Assembly (NCBI GenBank): GCA_021814855.1 | Contig: JAKAHQ010000051.1 | Location: forward strand, 1-8,417 | Length of the DNA stretch: 8,417 nucleotides | DNA from: Bacteroidota bacterium | GTDB lineage: Bacteria > Bacteroidota > Ignavibacteria > Ignavibacteriales > Melioribacteraceae | Direction: 5' to 3' | Shown here: positions 1 through 4,926 of the stretch, one piece after another | How positions within the stretch are numbered: the first letter of the stretch is position 1 | Layout: every line of letters starts with the position of its first letter | The notes under the pieces: generated by a model | Databases searched by the model: none | Seen by the model: only the letters and a program-made list of their open reading frames with translations | What the model was told of the DNA's origin: nothing | Position numbers and translations under genes: made by a program

Positions 1-8
1 ATCGATCC

Positions 9-647
9 ATGATTAAAGTCGTCATCATTGAAGACAACACAACAATACGCGAAGGGCTGGGGGCGTTGATAAACGGCACAAGCGGTTATAGCTGTGTAGG
101 TTCATATCCGGATTGCGAATCATTCCTTTCTAAACTGGAAACTCTTTCCGTTGACGTTGTTTTGATGGATATCGGTCTTCCGGGCATGAGCGGAATAGAT
201 GGAATTTCGAAAGCCAAAAAATTGAAACCAGATTTAAATATTCTTATGCTCACTGTTTACGAAGATAACCAATCGGTATTTAAAGCGTTGTGTGCCGGGG
301 CATGTGGTTATCTTGTAAAAAAAACGCCTCCCAGCAGGTTGCTTGAAGCGATAAAAGATGCATACGAAGGCGGTGCGCCCATGAGTTCCTTAATTGCCCG
401 GCAGGTTATTACTGTTTTTCAGCAAAATCAAAATTTCTCTTCGGAAGAAGAAGACATGGATTTATCCGCACGGGAAAAAGAAGTTCTTAACTCGCTTGCG
501 GAAGGCAACAATTACCAGGAAATTGCAGATAGACTTTTCATCAGCGTAGATACAGTTCGTCATCATATCCGAAACATTTATAGAAAACTTCACGTACACT
601 CGCAATCTGAAGCGGTTGCCAAGGCCATTCGTAGGGGTCTAATTTAA
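9..647 (+). CDS. LuxR/NarL-FixJ family response regulator
   Basis: This is a cytoplasmic two-component response regulator: a sensor kinase phosphorylates the receiver domain and the C-terminal helix-turn-helix then binds DNA. The receiver spans about residues 1-120, with the acidic pocket E8/D9, phospho-acceptor D54 in 'VLMDIGLPGMSG', the conserved T82 and the K104 in 'YLVKK'. A short acidic linker (Ser/Glu-rich, about 143-150) leads to a LuxR-type HTH at about 151-212, starting 'LSAREKEVLNSLAEG' with recognition-helix text 'ISVDTVRHHIRNIYRKL'. The 212-residue length is normal for the family. The ATG at 9 overlaps a TGA in frame 1 (bases 10-12), so the gene may be translationally coupled to an upstream gene ending at the window edge, plausibly the partner kinase; that is inference from three codons. 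A small hairpin follows the stop. The target genes cannot be read from sequence. Confidence 0.95.
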   Translation: MIKVVIIEDNTTIREGLGALINGTSGYSCVGSYPDCESFLSKLETLSVDVVLMDIGLPGMSGIDGISKAKKLKPDLNILMLTVYEDNQSVFKALCAGACGYLVKKTPPSRLLEAIKDAYEGGAPMSSLIARQVITVFQQNQNFSSEEEDMDLSAREKEVLNSLAEGNNYQEIADRLFISVDTVRHHIRNIYRKLHVHSQSEAVAKAIRRGLI

Positions 648-650
648 ACA

Positions 651-668
651 CCTACATGAATATGTAGG
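651..668 (+). other. Short perfect hairpin after the response regulator
   Basis: Seven-base perfect inverted repeat CCTACAT/ATGTAGG with a four-base loop, starting three bases after the stop codon of the response regulator. No U-run follows, so it is not a standard intrinsic terminator. It may stabilise the 3' end of the message or be a weak terminator. Confidence 0.4.
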
Positions 669-700
669 CAAGTAGTAAAAATAATTGTACTTCCTTAAAG

Positions 701-720
701 AACTGCACAATTGTGCGGTT
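701..720. promoter_or_regulatory. Candidate operator palindrome upstream of the 83-residue gene
   Basis: AACTGCACAATTGTGCGGTT is a 20-base dyad with a single mismatched pair, centred on CAATTG. A continuous symmetric site without a loop is more typical of a binding site for a dimeric regulator than of an RNA hairpin. It directly abuts a possible -35 box (TTTACA at 719-724), so a protein bound here could affect transcription of the gene at 819. The regulator is unknown. Confidence 0.4.
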
Positions 721-747
721 TACAAACCTGACTCAAATCGTTAAATA
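719..747 (+). promoter_or_regulatory. Possible sigma-70-like promoter for the 83-residue gene
   Basis: TTTACA (719-724) is followed by a 17-base spacer and a weak TAAATA (742-747). The -35 match is good and the -10 match is poor. If used, transcription would start near 754, at the base of the next inverted repeat. Promoter consensus in this lineage is uncertain. Confidence 0.25.
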
Positions 748-751
748 GACA

Positions 752-781
752 TCGGAAAATGCATCGAAAGTAATTTTCCGA
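752..781 (+). other. Leader hairpin upstream of the 83-residue gene
   Basis: TCGGAAAAT (752-760) and ATTTTCCGA (773-781) form a perfect nine-pair stem with a 12-base loop. A flanking pair of arms, AATCGT (736-741) and ACGATT (782-787), could extend it across an internal loop. It lies 23 bases before the Shine-Dalgarno site of the next gene, so it could act as an mRNA leader structure. No matching known riboswitch was recognised. Confidence 0.4.
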
Positions 782-818
782 ACGATTAAATATCAATTTA
801 TTTAAGGGAGGCGTTAGA

Positions 819-1070
819 ATGGAAAACCCTAGTCTCAGTAATATTGCAAATCCGCTTGCAGAATTAATTAACGATGATATTTACCATCTCCTGTTAGGCA
901 GGGGGCTAATTGATGAAAAATCCGTTCGCGATTATTTAATACGCAAAAAATTTAAAGACCTAAGAGCAAACAAAGTAAGCGCCAGCGACGCAATAGAAAC
1001 CCTTAGAGAAGAATACCCATATCTGCAGTTCGATACGATTAGAAAAATAGTATATCAGCCACGAAATTAA
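819..1070 (+). CDS. Small conserved-looking protein of unknown function, possible DNA-binding fold
   Basis: I do not recognise this 83-residue protein. It is soluble, charged and predicted mostly helical, with no signal peptide and no cysteine. The C-terminal stretch (about 55-80, 'SASDAIETLREEYPYLQFDTIRKIVY') has the spacing of a helix-turn-helix: a small helix, a turn, then a second helix ending in a hydrophobic pattern. This resembles recognition halves of small Mor-like or resolvase-like regulators, but that is only a pattern impression. The start is well fixed by an excellent Shine-Dalgarno AAGGGAGG (804-811) seven bases before ATG, one of the strongest in the window, which suggests abundant translation. 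The gene stands alone between a leader rich in inverted repeats and an intrinsic terminator, so it is a monocistronic unit. Real coding is very likely; the function is open. Confidence 0.8.
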   Translation: MENPSLSNIANPLAELINDDIYHLLLGRGLIDEKSVRDYLIRKKFKDLRANKVSASDAIETLREEYPYLQFDTIRKIVYQPRN

Positions 1071-1091
1071 TCTCGCACTTCCTCTTAGAGA

Positions 1092-1133
1092 GAAGCCGGA
1101 GCCGCGATGAAAATTGCGCTCCGGTTTCTTTTT
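1092..1133 (+). terminator. Rho-independent terminator of the 83-residue gene
   Basis: GAAGCCGGAGC (1092-1102) pairs with GCTCCGGTTTC (1118-1128) through eleven positions with one G-U pair. A few further inner pairs follow after a bulge, and the T-rich tract CTTTTTAT comes right after the stem. It begins 21 bases after the stop of the gene at 819. Confidence 0.85.
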
Positions 1134-1168
1134 ATCTGCAATGCCGAATCTCTCTTAACGGCTTTGAA

Positions 1169-1197
1169 TTGTTAAGCAAGATGATGTTTAGTATATT
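1169..1197 (+). promoter_or_regulatory. Possible promoter for the secreted duplicated protein
   Basis: TTGTTA (1169-1174), a 17-base spacer and TATATT (1192-1197) resemble a sigma-70 promoter about 60 bases before the ATG at 1258. A six-base inverted repeat CTTAAC/GTTAAG (1154-1159 and 1171-1176) overlaps the -35 and could be an operator half-site pair. Both are weak evidence. Confidence 0.3.
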
Positions 1198-1257
1198 TAA
1201 AATGTCAATCGAATAATCGTTTACCGAATTTTTTCAATTACCAAACGAGGAAGAAGA

Positions 1258-1971
1258 ATGAAAAGAATTTTAACGACGATCCTATTGATTCTTATTATTG
1301 CGCCGGTATTTGCCCAGGAAAAGAACGACAGTGAAATCAATTCCGATGTAAAAGAATTGTCTCAATTTCATGATGTCATTTATAAAATCTGGCATAACGG
1401 CTGGCCCAAAAAAGATATTAACTTGCTCTCGTCGCTCGCACTCGATGTTGAATCGGGCTATCTGAAAATTAAGAATGCGGAACTTCCGGGTATATTAAGG
1501 GACAGAAAATCCAGGTGGGAAAACGGCGTCACTCTTCTTGGTGTTTGCGTTGATTTGTATAAAGTTGCTTCGATGAAAAAAGATTCTGTTGCGCTTTTAA
1601 ACGCTGCCGAAAAACTTCACACTCAGTATGAAAATATGGTAAGAATAGTAAAACCCCCTCTTAAAGAGGTTGAGGATTTTCATCAGACTCTTTACATGCT
1701 GTATCATCATTACATGCCTAAAGGAAACTACGATAAAATTAAAGAATCCGCTTTAGAGCTTAGTTCGAAAATAAGTCCCATGAAGACGGCGGAAATTCCA
1801 CAACGACTTAAATCGAAAGAGCAAAAGTACAACAAGACAGTTAATGAGCTTTCTGCGGCAGTTGATAATCTGAATGAAACTGTCAAAGGTAAATACAATA
1901 AAAAATCTGTTGAGGCCGCAATTGAAAAAGTACATTCTAGGTATGTAATGGTCGAAAAAATTTTTGAATAA
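1258..1971 (+). CDS. Secreted helical protein with an internal duplication and conserved histidines
   Basis: A classical Sec signal peptide is present (basic start, hydrophobic core about 5-16, cleavage near 'VFA-Q' at 19), so the mature protein is periplasmic. The mature part is two tandem copies of one unit, about 34-133 and 138-237, aligned at an offset of 104-105 residues. Shared positions include FH (37-38/141-142), Tyr 42/146, His 46/150, Pro 50/154, 'AE(L/I)P' (74-77/178-181), an aromatic at 87/191, 'VD' (98-99/202-203), and 'EK(L/V)Hxx(Y)' with His 121/226. Each unit is predicted as several amphipathic helices, so a helical-bundle fold is likely, and the retained histidines suggest metal or haem binding; this is inference. 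A convergent CDF-like cation transporter next door supports a metal theme. A Shine-Dalgarno (GAGGAAG, 1247-1253) fixes the start, and a bidirectional terminator follows. No known family name was recognised. Confidence 0.88.
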   Translation: MKRILTTILLILIIAPVFAQEKNDSEINSDVKELSQFHDVIYKIWHNGWPKKDINLLSSLALDVESGYLKIKNAELPGILRDRKSRWENGVTLLGVCVDLYKVASMKKDSVALLNAAEKLHTQYENMVRIVKPPLKEVEDFHQTLYMLYHHYMPKGNYDKIKESALELSSKISPMKTAEIPQRLKSKEQKYNKTVNELSAAVDNLNETVKGKYNKKSVEAAIEKVHSRYVMVEKIFE

Positions 1972-1974
1972 CTT

Positions 1975-1994
1975 AAAGGCCCTTTCGGGCCTTT
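1975..1994. terminator. Bidirectional terminator between convergent genes
   Basis: AAAGGCCC TTTC GGGCCTTT is a perfect eight-pair stem with a stable four-base loop, filling the 26-base gap between the stops of the convergent genes ending at 1971 (+) and 1998 (-). The A/T-rich ends of the stem give short U-tracts in both directions. Confidence 0.8.
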
Positions 1995-1997
1995 ACT

Positions 1998-2642
1998 TTA
2001 ATTACAATGATCGTCCCCGCAGCCGCAATTTTTCCCGGTTCTCGCTTTCTCAAATGATTCTTTGCCTTCCTTAAATGAAAAGTATGCAATTAAGATTGCG
2101 CCGGCGGAATCAATTCCTCCTATCCTTGTTAACTGGTAACCTATACTTGATCCAAGCAATATTATTGAAAGATAAAGACAGGTCTTTGTGCAATTTGCAT
2201 CGGCAATAAGAGCTTTGGAATTAAGTTTATGACCGACCTTTTTCTTAAAGTAAATGAGCAAGCTCATAGAGAAAATGGAAATAATGGAAATAACAATTCC
2301 CCAAAATGTAGTTTCGGGTTTATGGTTAACAATTAGGTTATAAGCCGCGGTGATTAGTAGACCGATTACCAAAATGTAAAATGAAAAGCCGGTGATTTTG
2401 AGGGCCGTCTTTTCAAACGCGTCCCTGTTCTCGTCGCCATGGAGTTTTATTCTCACAAGCAGGTGCCATATGCCGATTCCGGAAATCACTTCAACAAAAG
2501 AATCAATTCCGAACCCGAAAAGGGAAAGTGTTTCATCGTGCGCGCCGAAATAGACCGACACAACGCCTTCGATTATATTGTAGAATACTGTTATTAGCGC
2601 AAGAACAAAAGCTGTTCTATAAAGAGCATCTTTATTTTCTAT
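1998..2642 (-). CDS. CDF-like cation efflux transporter with an apparent AUA start
   Basis: This is an inner-membrane transporter resembling the cation diffusion facilitator superfamily, with about five hydrophobic helices. Family-like features are 'DETLSLFGFGIDSFVEVISG' near the N-terminus and 'DANCTKTC' in the second half, a likely metal-binding segment. The C-terminal tail 'KNCGCGDDHCN' is Cys/His-rich and probably cytosolic metal-binding. The only canonical in-frame start is a GTG at 2561, giving 187 residues and removing the first membrane helix. The frame stays open upstream to a TAA at 2661-2663 and encodes the expected helix ('LYRTAFVLALITVFYNIIEG'). The best initiation site is an ATA at 2642 preceded by GGAAAGAGAG at suitable spacing, giving 214 residues. 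So the start is either AUA or a sequencing/mutational change from ATG. The gene follows the DUF5362 gene by 30 bases and is probably co-transcribed with it. The transported ion is unknown. Confidence 0.85.
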   Translation of the reverse strand: MENKDALYRTAFVLALITVFYNIIEGVVSVYFGAHDETLSLFGFGIDSFVEVISGIGIWHLLVRIKLHGDENRDAFEKTALKITGFSFYILVIGLLITAAYNLIVNHKPETTFWGIVISIISIFSMSLLIYFKKKVGHKLNSKALIADANCTKTCLYLSIILLGSSIGYQLTRIGGIDSAGAILIAYFSFKEGKESFEKARTGKNCGCGDDHCN

Positions 2643-2672
2643 TTTATTTCTCTCTTTCCGTTAAGGTATATA

Positions 2673-3095
2673 TTAAGATGAAAATGATGAAGAAGATGAA
2701 AAGAACATACTCAAGAATGACGACAAGAATACAATTATGAAAATGATGTAAAGAACAGTTAGGACCAGTGCTACAATTATTAGGATTTTAATAATGTGGA
2801 AGTATCTTCCTTGCAGCTCAAATCCGCTGCGCATCGATGCCGGATCGTTTGTCATTCTAAAGTAGTGAAATTGATCGGCGGCCTCGCGCATTCTGAGGCC
2901 TGCAAAGATCAACGGTACGCCTATTAAAGCCCCTATAATTGTAATACAATTTAAGACGCCGTAGATGATCACAAACAAACCAACAAAGCGCATATCGCCC
3001 GTCATTTTTCCAAAAGCAATTTGAAACGATGAAGACTGGGTTGCAGATTTTTCTTGCTGAAGGTTTCCTAAGTCCAAATTATCAAACTGTTCCAT
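2673..3095 (-). CDS. DUF5362-like membrane protein
   Basis: A 140-residue inner-membrane protein with a soluble N-terminus (about 1-30), a first membrane region ('FVGLFVIIYGVLNCITIIGA' through 'PLIFAGLRMREAAD', about 37-73), an amphipathic middle, and a second long hydrophobic segment (about 104-130). The 'MRFVGLFVIIYGVLNC...GLRMREAA' signature matches what I know as DUF5362, a family of small membrane proteins of unknown function. A Shine-Dalgarno (GCGGAG, about seven bases before ATG) supports the start. The last 20 residues are almost only Ser and Phe, encoded by a simple-sequence tract rich in TTC/TCA/TCT, so the tail may be variable in length. It is first in a probable two-gene operon with the CDF-like transporter, 30 bases apart. 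Confidence 0.82.
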   Translation of the reverse strand: MEQFDNLDLGNLQQEKSATQSSSFQIAFGKMTGDMRFVGLFVIIYGVLNCITIIGALIGVPLIFAGLRMREAADQFHYFRMTNDPASMRSGFELQGRYFHIIKILIIVALVLTVLYIIFIIVFLSSFLSMFFSSSSSFSS

Positions 3096-3202
3096 TTAGT
3101 TACTCCGCTAATGTTAAAGTTGTCTTGGAAAACTTGGAAAGATGCCTTTGCCGATCGGGAATTACATAAGCACCAACACACAAGAATTTTCAGGAGTATA
3201 TG

Positions 3203-3286
3203 TGGAGCGGAAAAGATTCCTTCCTAGAAGTTCCTTCGGAAGCACCCTCGGCCTATTCGTTGAGAAAAAGTTATTTCTACAGCGCG
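3203..3286 (-). pseudogene. Decayed tandem copy of tRNA-Ala
   Basis: Lying 12 bases downstream of the intact tRNA-Ala (in its direction), this stretch matches it in blocks. ACCCTCGGCCTATTCGTTG (3244-3262) is an exact 19-base copy of 3318-3336, covering T-stem, variable loop and anticodon arm. GTGGAGCGGAAAAGATTC (3202-3219) matches 15 of 18 bases of the 3' acceptor/T-arm at 3298-3315. CTACAGCGCG (3277-3286) matches 8 of 10 bases of the 5' acceptor end. The D-arm is lost, the 5' anticodon strand is gone, and two bases of the T-loop region are replaced by a 24-base palindromic insert (3220-3243). It cannot fold as a functional tRNA. It is either a relic of a tandem tRNA duplication or an attachment-site remnant left by an element that used this tRNA. 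Confidence 0.7.
3220..3242. repeat. Palindromic insert within the tRNA-like relic
   Basis: Nested inverted repeat CTTCC-TA-GAAG-TTC-CTTC-GGAAG: nine base pairs with a two-base bulge and a three-base loop. It sits where the intact tRNA has only two bases, so it looks like a small palindromic insertion or a repair product inside the decayed copy. Confidence 0.5.
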
Positions 3287-3298
3287 TCAATGATATAG

Positions 3299-3371
3299 TG
3301 GAGCTGAAGGGATTCGAACCCTCGGCCTATTCGTTGCGAACGAATCGCTCTCCCAACTGAGCTACAGCCCC
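3299..3371 (-). tRNA. tRNA-Ala (anticodon CGC)
   Basis: A 73-base cloverleaf on the minus strand. The acceptor stem GGGGCTG/CAGCTCC carries the G3-U70 pair, the main alanine identity element. The D-arm is GCTC/GAGC, the anticodon stem ATTCG/CGAAT holds loop TTCGCAA (anticodon CGC, reading GCG), the variable loop has five bases, and the T-arm GAGGG-TTCGAAT-CCCTT closes with G-U and A-U pairs. The discriminator base is A73. The genomic sequence continues with CTATA, so the CCA end is not encoded and must be added by CCA-adding enzyme. A plus-strand ORF across it is spurious. Confidence 0.96.
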
Positions 3372-3429
3372 ATAAGCTTTTATTTCATAGCCGAAACTAA
3401 GCGAGAGAAAAATTAAAATCAACTCAATC

Positions 3430-3795
3430 CTAGAATATAGCTCTTACAATGTCCAGCCACATTTTCCCTGTAGAATCTTTGATGTACATTTTTTGGAGTT
3501 CGGGACAAATGTAATTTTCGCATTCGGCGCAAGTATTGTATTTCTTTTTTTCGGCGCATTTCCTCACTTCGCAGTTGGTGCATCCAGCAAATAATCTTCC
3601 AGATGAAGAACGGCACCCTTCGCAATCCGTTATATCGGCTTCAGTATAACTCAAGCCGTATTGCTCGTTGCACATTTGCGCTATCTTCCCCCTCATTTTT
3701 TTCTTTACGGTTTGATCTTCTTCTTTAGTAGCCCAGTAAATAGGGCATGAGCTGCATATCAAACCACAGTACGAAAGTAAGCCGGTGATATTCAT
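3430..3795 (-). CDS. Cysteine-rich DUF3795 protein
   Basis: A 121-residue soluble protein with 12 cysteines in clustered pairs: C10/C14/C17, C42, C58/C61, C72/C75/C80 and C89/C92/C97. The opening 'LLSYCGLICSSCPIYWAT' followed by 'DCEGCR' and 'CTNCEVRKCA' is the pattern I know from DUF3795 proteins, whose function is not established. The Cys spacing suggests one or more zinc sites or iron-sulfur clusters. There is no obvious Shine-Dalgarno before the ATG at 3795; instead the 3' arm of a seven-pair inverted repeat (3809-3835) lies 14 bases upstream of the start. The gene is in the same direction as the esterase gene upstream (57 bases between stop and start) and lies before tRNA-Ala. The length is close to what I expect for the family. 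Confidence 0.88.
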   Translation of the reverse strand: MNITGLLSYCGLICSSCPIYWATKEEDQTVKKKMRGKIAQMCNEQYGLSYTEADITDCEGCRSSSGRLFAGCTNCEVRKCAEKKKYNTCAECENYICPELQKMYIKDSTGKMWLDIVRAIF

Positions 3796-3808
3796 TTCAA
3801 ATTATGCT

Positions 3809-3835
3809 CGCGGTCATTTTTAGAGAACGACCGCG
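3809..3835 (-). terminator. Possible weak terminator or attenuator between esterase and DUF3795 genes
   Basis: CGCGGTC (3809-3815) and GACCGCG (3829-3835) form a GC-rich seven-pair stem with a 13-base loop, 17 bases after the esterase stop. On the minus strand it is followed by AGCATAATTT rather than a U-run, so termination would be weak. Because it is so close to the DUF3795 start it could also affect that gene's translation. Confidence 0.35.
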
Positions 3836-3852
3836 CTCTCCTAATAAAGTTT

Positions 3853-4725
3853 TTAATATTGATGAAACGCATCCGACACAAACTCGAGAACGGTAGGTAA
3901 TGAAGCCCGCCAGTAAGTCCAGTTGTGGGCGCCGTCGCGTATTCTAAATTCATGCGGTATGTTGTTTTTACGCATTGCTATATGAAGAAGGGAGTTCCCT
4001 TCGAACAAAAAATCATCGTCGCCTATATCAAAAAACCATCGCACGGCTCTCTTCTGATTTTCCGGCATGTTGTTCATCAAGTACAGCGCGCTGTATTTTT
4101 TGTAGTAAGCTTCTACTTGTTCATCCGTAAAATTACTTGACGCCTGCATTCCGCCGCCGCCCTGCAAAAATTTTTTTGTGTCATCAAGAGAAAGCGGACC
4201 GGTTGAAGCGCTGAGCGGGCATGCCGAAGAAAACATCTCGGGATGATGAAGGGTGTAATACAATGTACCTCCGCCGCCCATCGATAAACCCGCAACTGCC
4301 CTGTACCTCTTCTCGCTTTTTATTCTATATGTTTTTTCTATGAACGGAATAAATTCCTGGAAGAAAAAATCTTCGTAGTTCCAATCCCCGGAAATTCGGT
4401 TCACGTAACCGCGGTAACCGGTATTTGCATCGGGCATAACAATTATCATCGGAGTTGCTTTGCCGGAATTAATTTCTTTATCCGCAATATTTAGTACTTC
4501 GCCAAACTGCACCCACCCGGTCTGGTCGTCGCCGCTGCCGTGCAGAAGATACAAAACAGGATAGCTGCGCTGCGAGGTTTCATAATCCGGCGGAAGATAT
4601 ACTGCGTACTTTCTTTCCCCTTTTAGAATTTCGCTTTGCATGGATAAGTTATCGTAAACCTTTCCGGTTTGAGCAAATAAGAATGCGGGAATCAAGATCA
4701 AGGTTAACATGATTGTTTTTTTCAT
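3853..4725 (-). CDS. Secreted alpha/beta-hydrolase esterase (esterase D / feruloyl-esterase-like)
   Basis: A 290-residue serine hydrolase of the putative esterase family related to esterase D, mycolyltransferase and XynZ-type feruloyl esterases. An N-terminal signal peptide (hydrophobic 5-18, cleavage near 'LFA-Q') sends it to the periplasm or outside; no lipobox Cys is present. The alpha/beta-hydrolase core shows 'VLYLLHGSGDD' (oxyanion region, H62-G63), 'MIIVMPDANTGY', the nucleophile elbow 'GLSMGG' with Ser148, 'FFDIGDDDFL' holding the catalytic acid (one of D236-D238), and 'DGAHNWTYWR' with catalytic His267. All three triad elements are intact. The likely activity is hydrolysis of carboxylic esters such as acyl or feruloyl groups on polysaccharides; the substrate is not readable. 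There is only a weak ribosome site (GGCG) before the ATG. It is divergent from the aldo/keto reductase across a 201-base AT-rich gap. Confidence 0.93.
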   Translation of the reverse strand: MKKTIMLTLILIPAFLFAQTGKVYDNLSMQSEILKGERKYAVYLPPDYETSQRSYPVLYLLHGSGDDQTGWVQFGEVLNIADKEINSGKATPMIIVMPDANTGYRGYVNRISGDWNYEDFFFQEFIPFIEKTYRIKSEKRYRAVAGLSMGGGGTLYYTLHHPEMFSSACPLSASTGPLSLDDTKKFLQGGGGMQASSNFTDEQVEAYYKKYSALYLMNNMPENQKRAVRWFFDIGDDDFLFEGNSLLHIAMRKNNIPHEFRIRDGAHNWTYWRASLPTVLEFVSDAFHQY

Positions 4726-4926
4726 TTTAACGCCGTTTTTAATTGGAGTATTTTCTTTCTTAAATTAATATAGTAATTCAATCCCAAAAGTGTGGAAGGA
4801 AAATATTCAGTATAATAATTTGCAGCGAGAACCGGGAGAAATAAAATATTGTTTATTTTTTGAGGCATCACAAATAATTAAATTCTTTTTTAGATTATAT
4901 CCAAAATTTTCGAAAGGAATGAATAG
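4726..4926. other. Divergent intergenic region, promoters not resolved
   Basis: About 200 AT-rich bases between the divergent esterase and aldo/keto reductase genes must contain both promoters. A TATAAT occurs at 4811-4816 on the plus strand but has no convincing -35 at the right distance. I see no clear operator palindrome or small gene here. Confidence 0.4.

Noticed and set aside
2528..2740. Plus-strand 70-codon frame
   Set aside because: It lies opposite the transporter N-terminus and the DUF5362 tail; its Lys/Met-rich end comes from the simple-sequence tract.
3142..3360. Plus-strand 72-codon frame ending 'GFEPSAYSLRTNRSPN'
   Set aside because: It runs antisense through tRNA-Ala and its relic. 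This kind of peptide is the well-known false translation of the complement of a tRNA.
3419..3625. Minus-strand 68-codon frame
   Set aside because: Shadow frame inside the DUF3795 gene, which has the recognisable Cys pattern.
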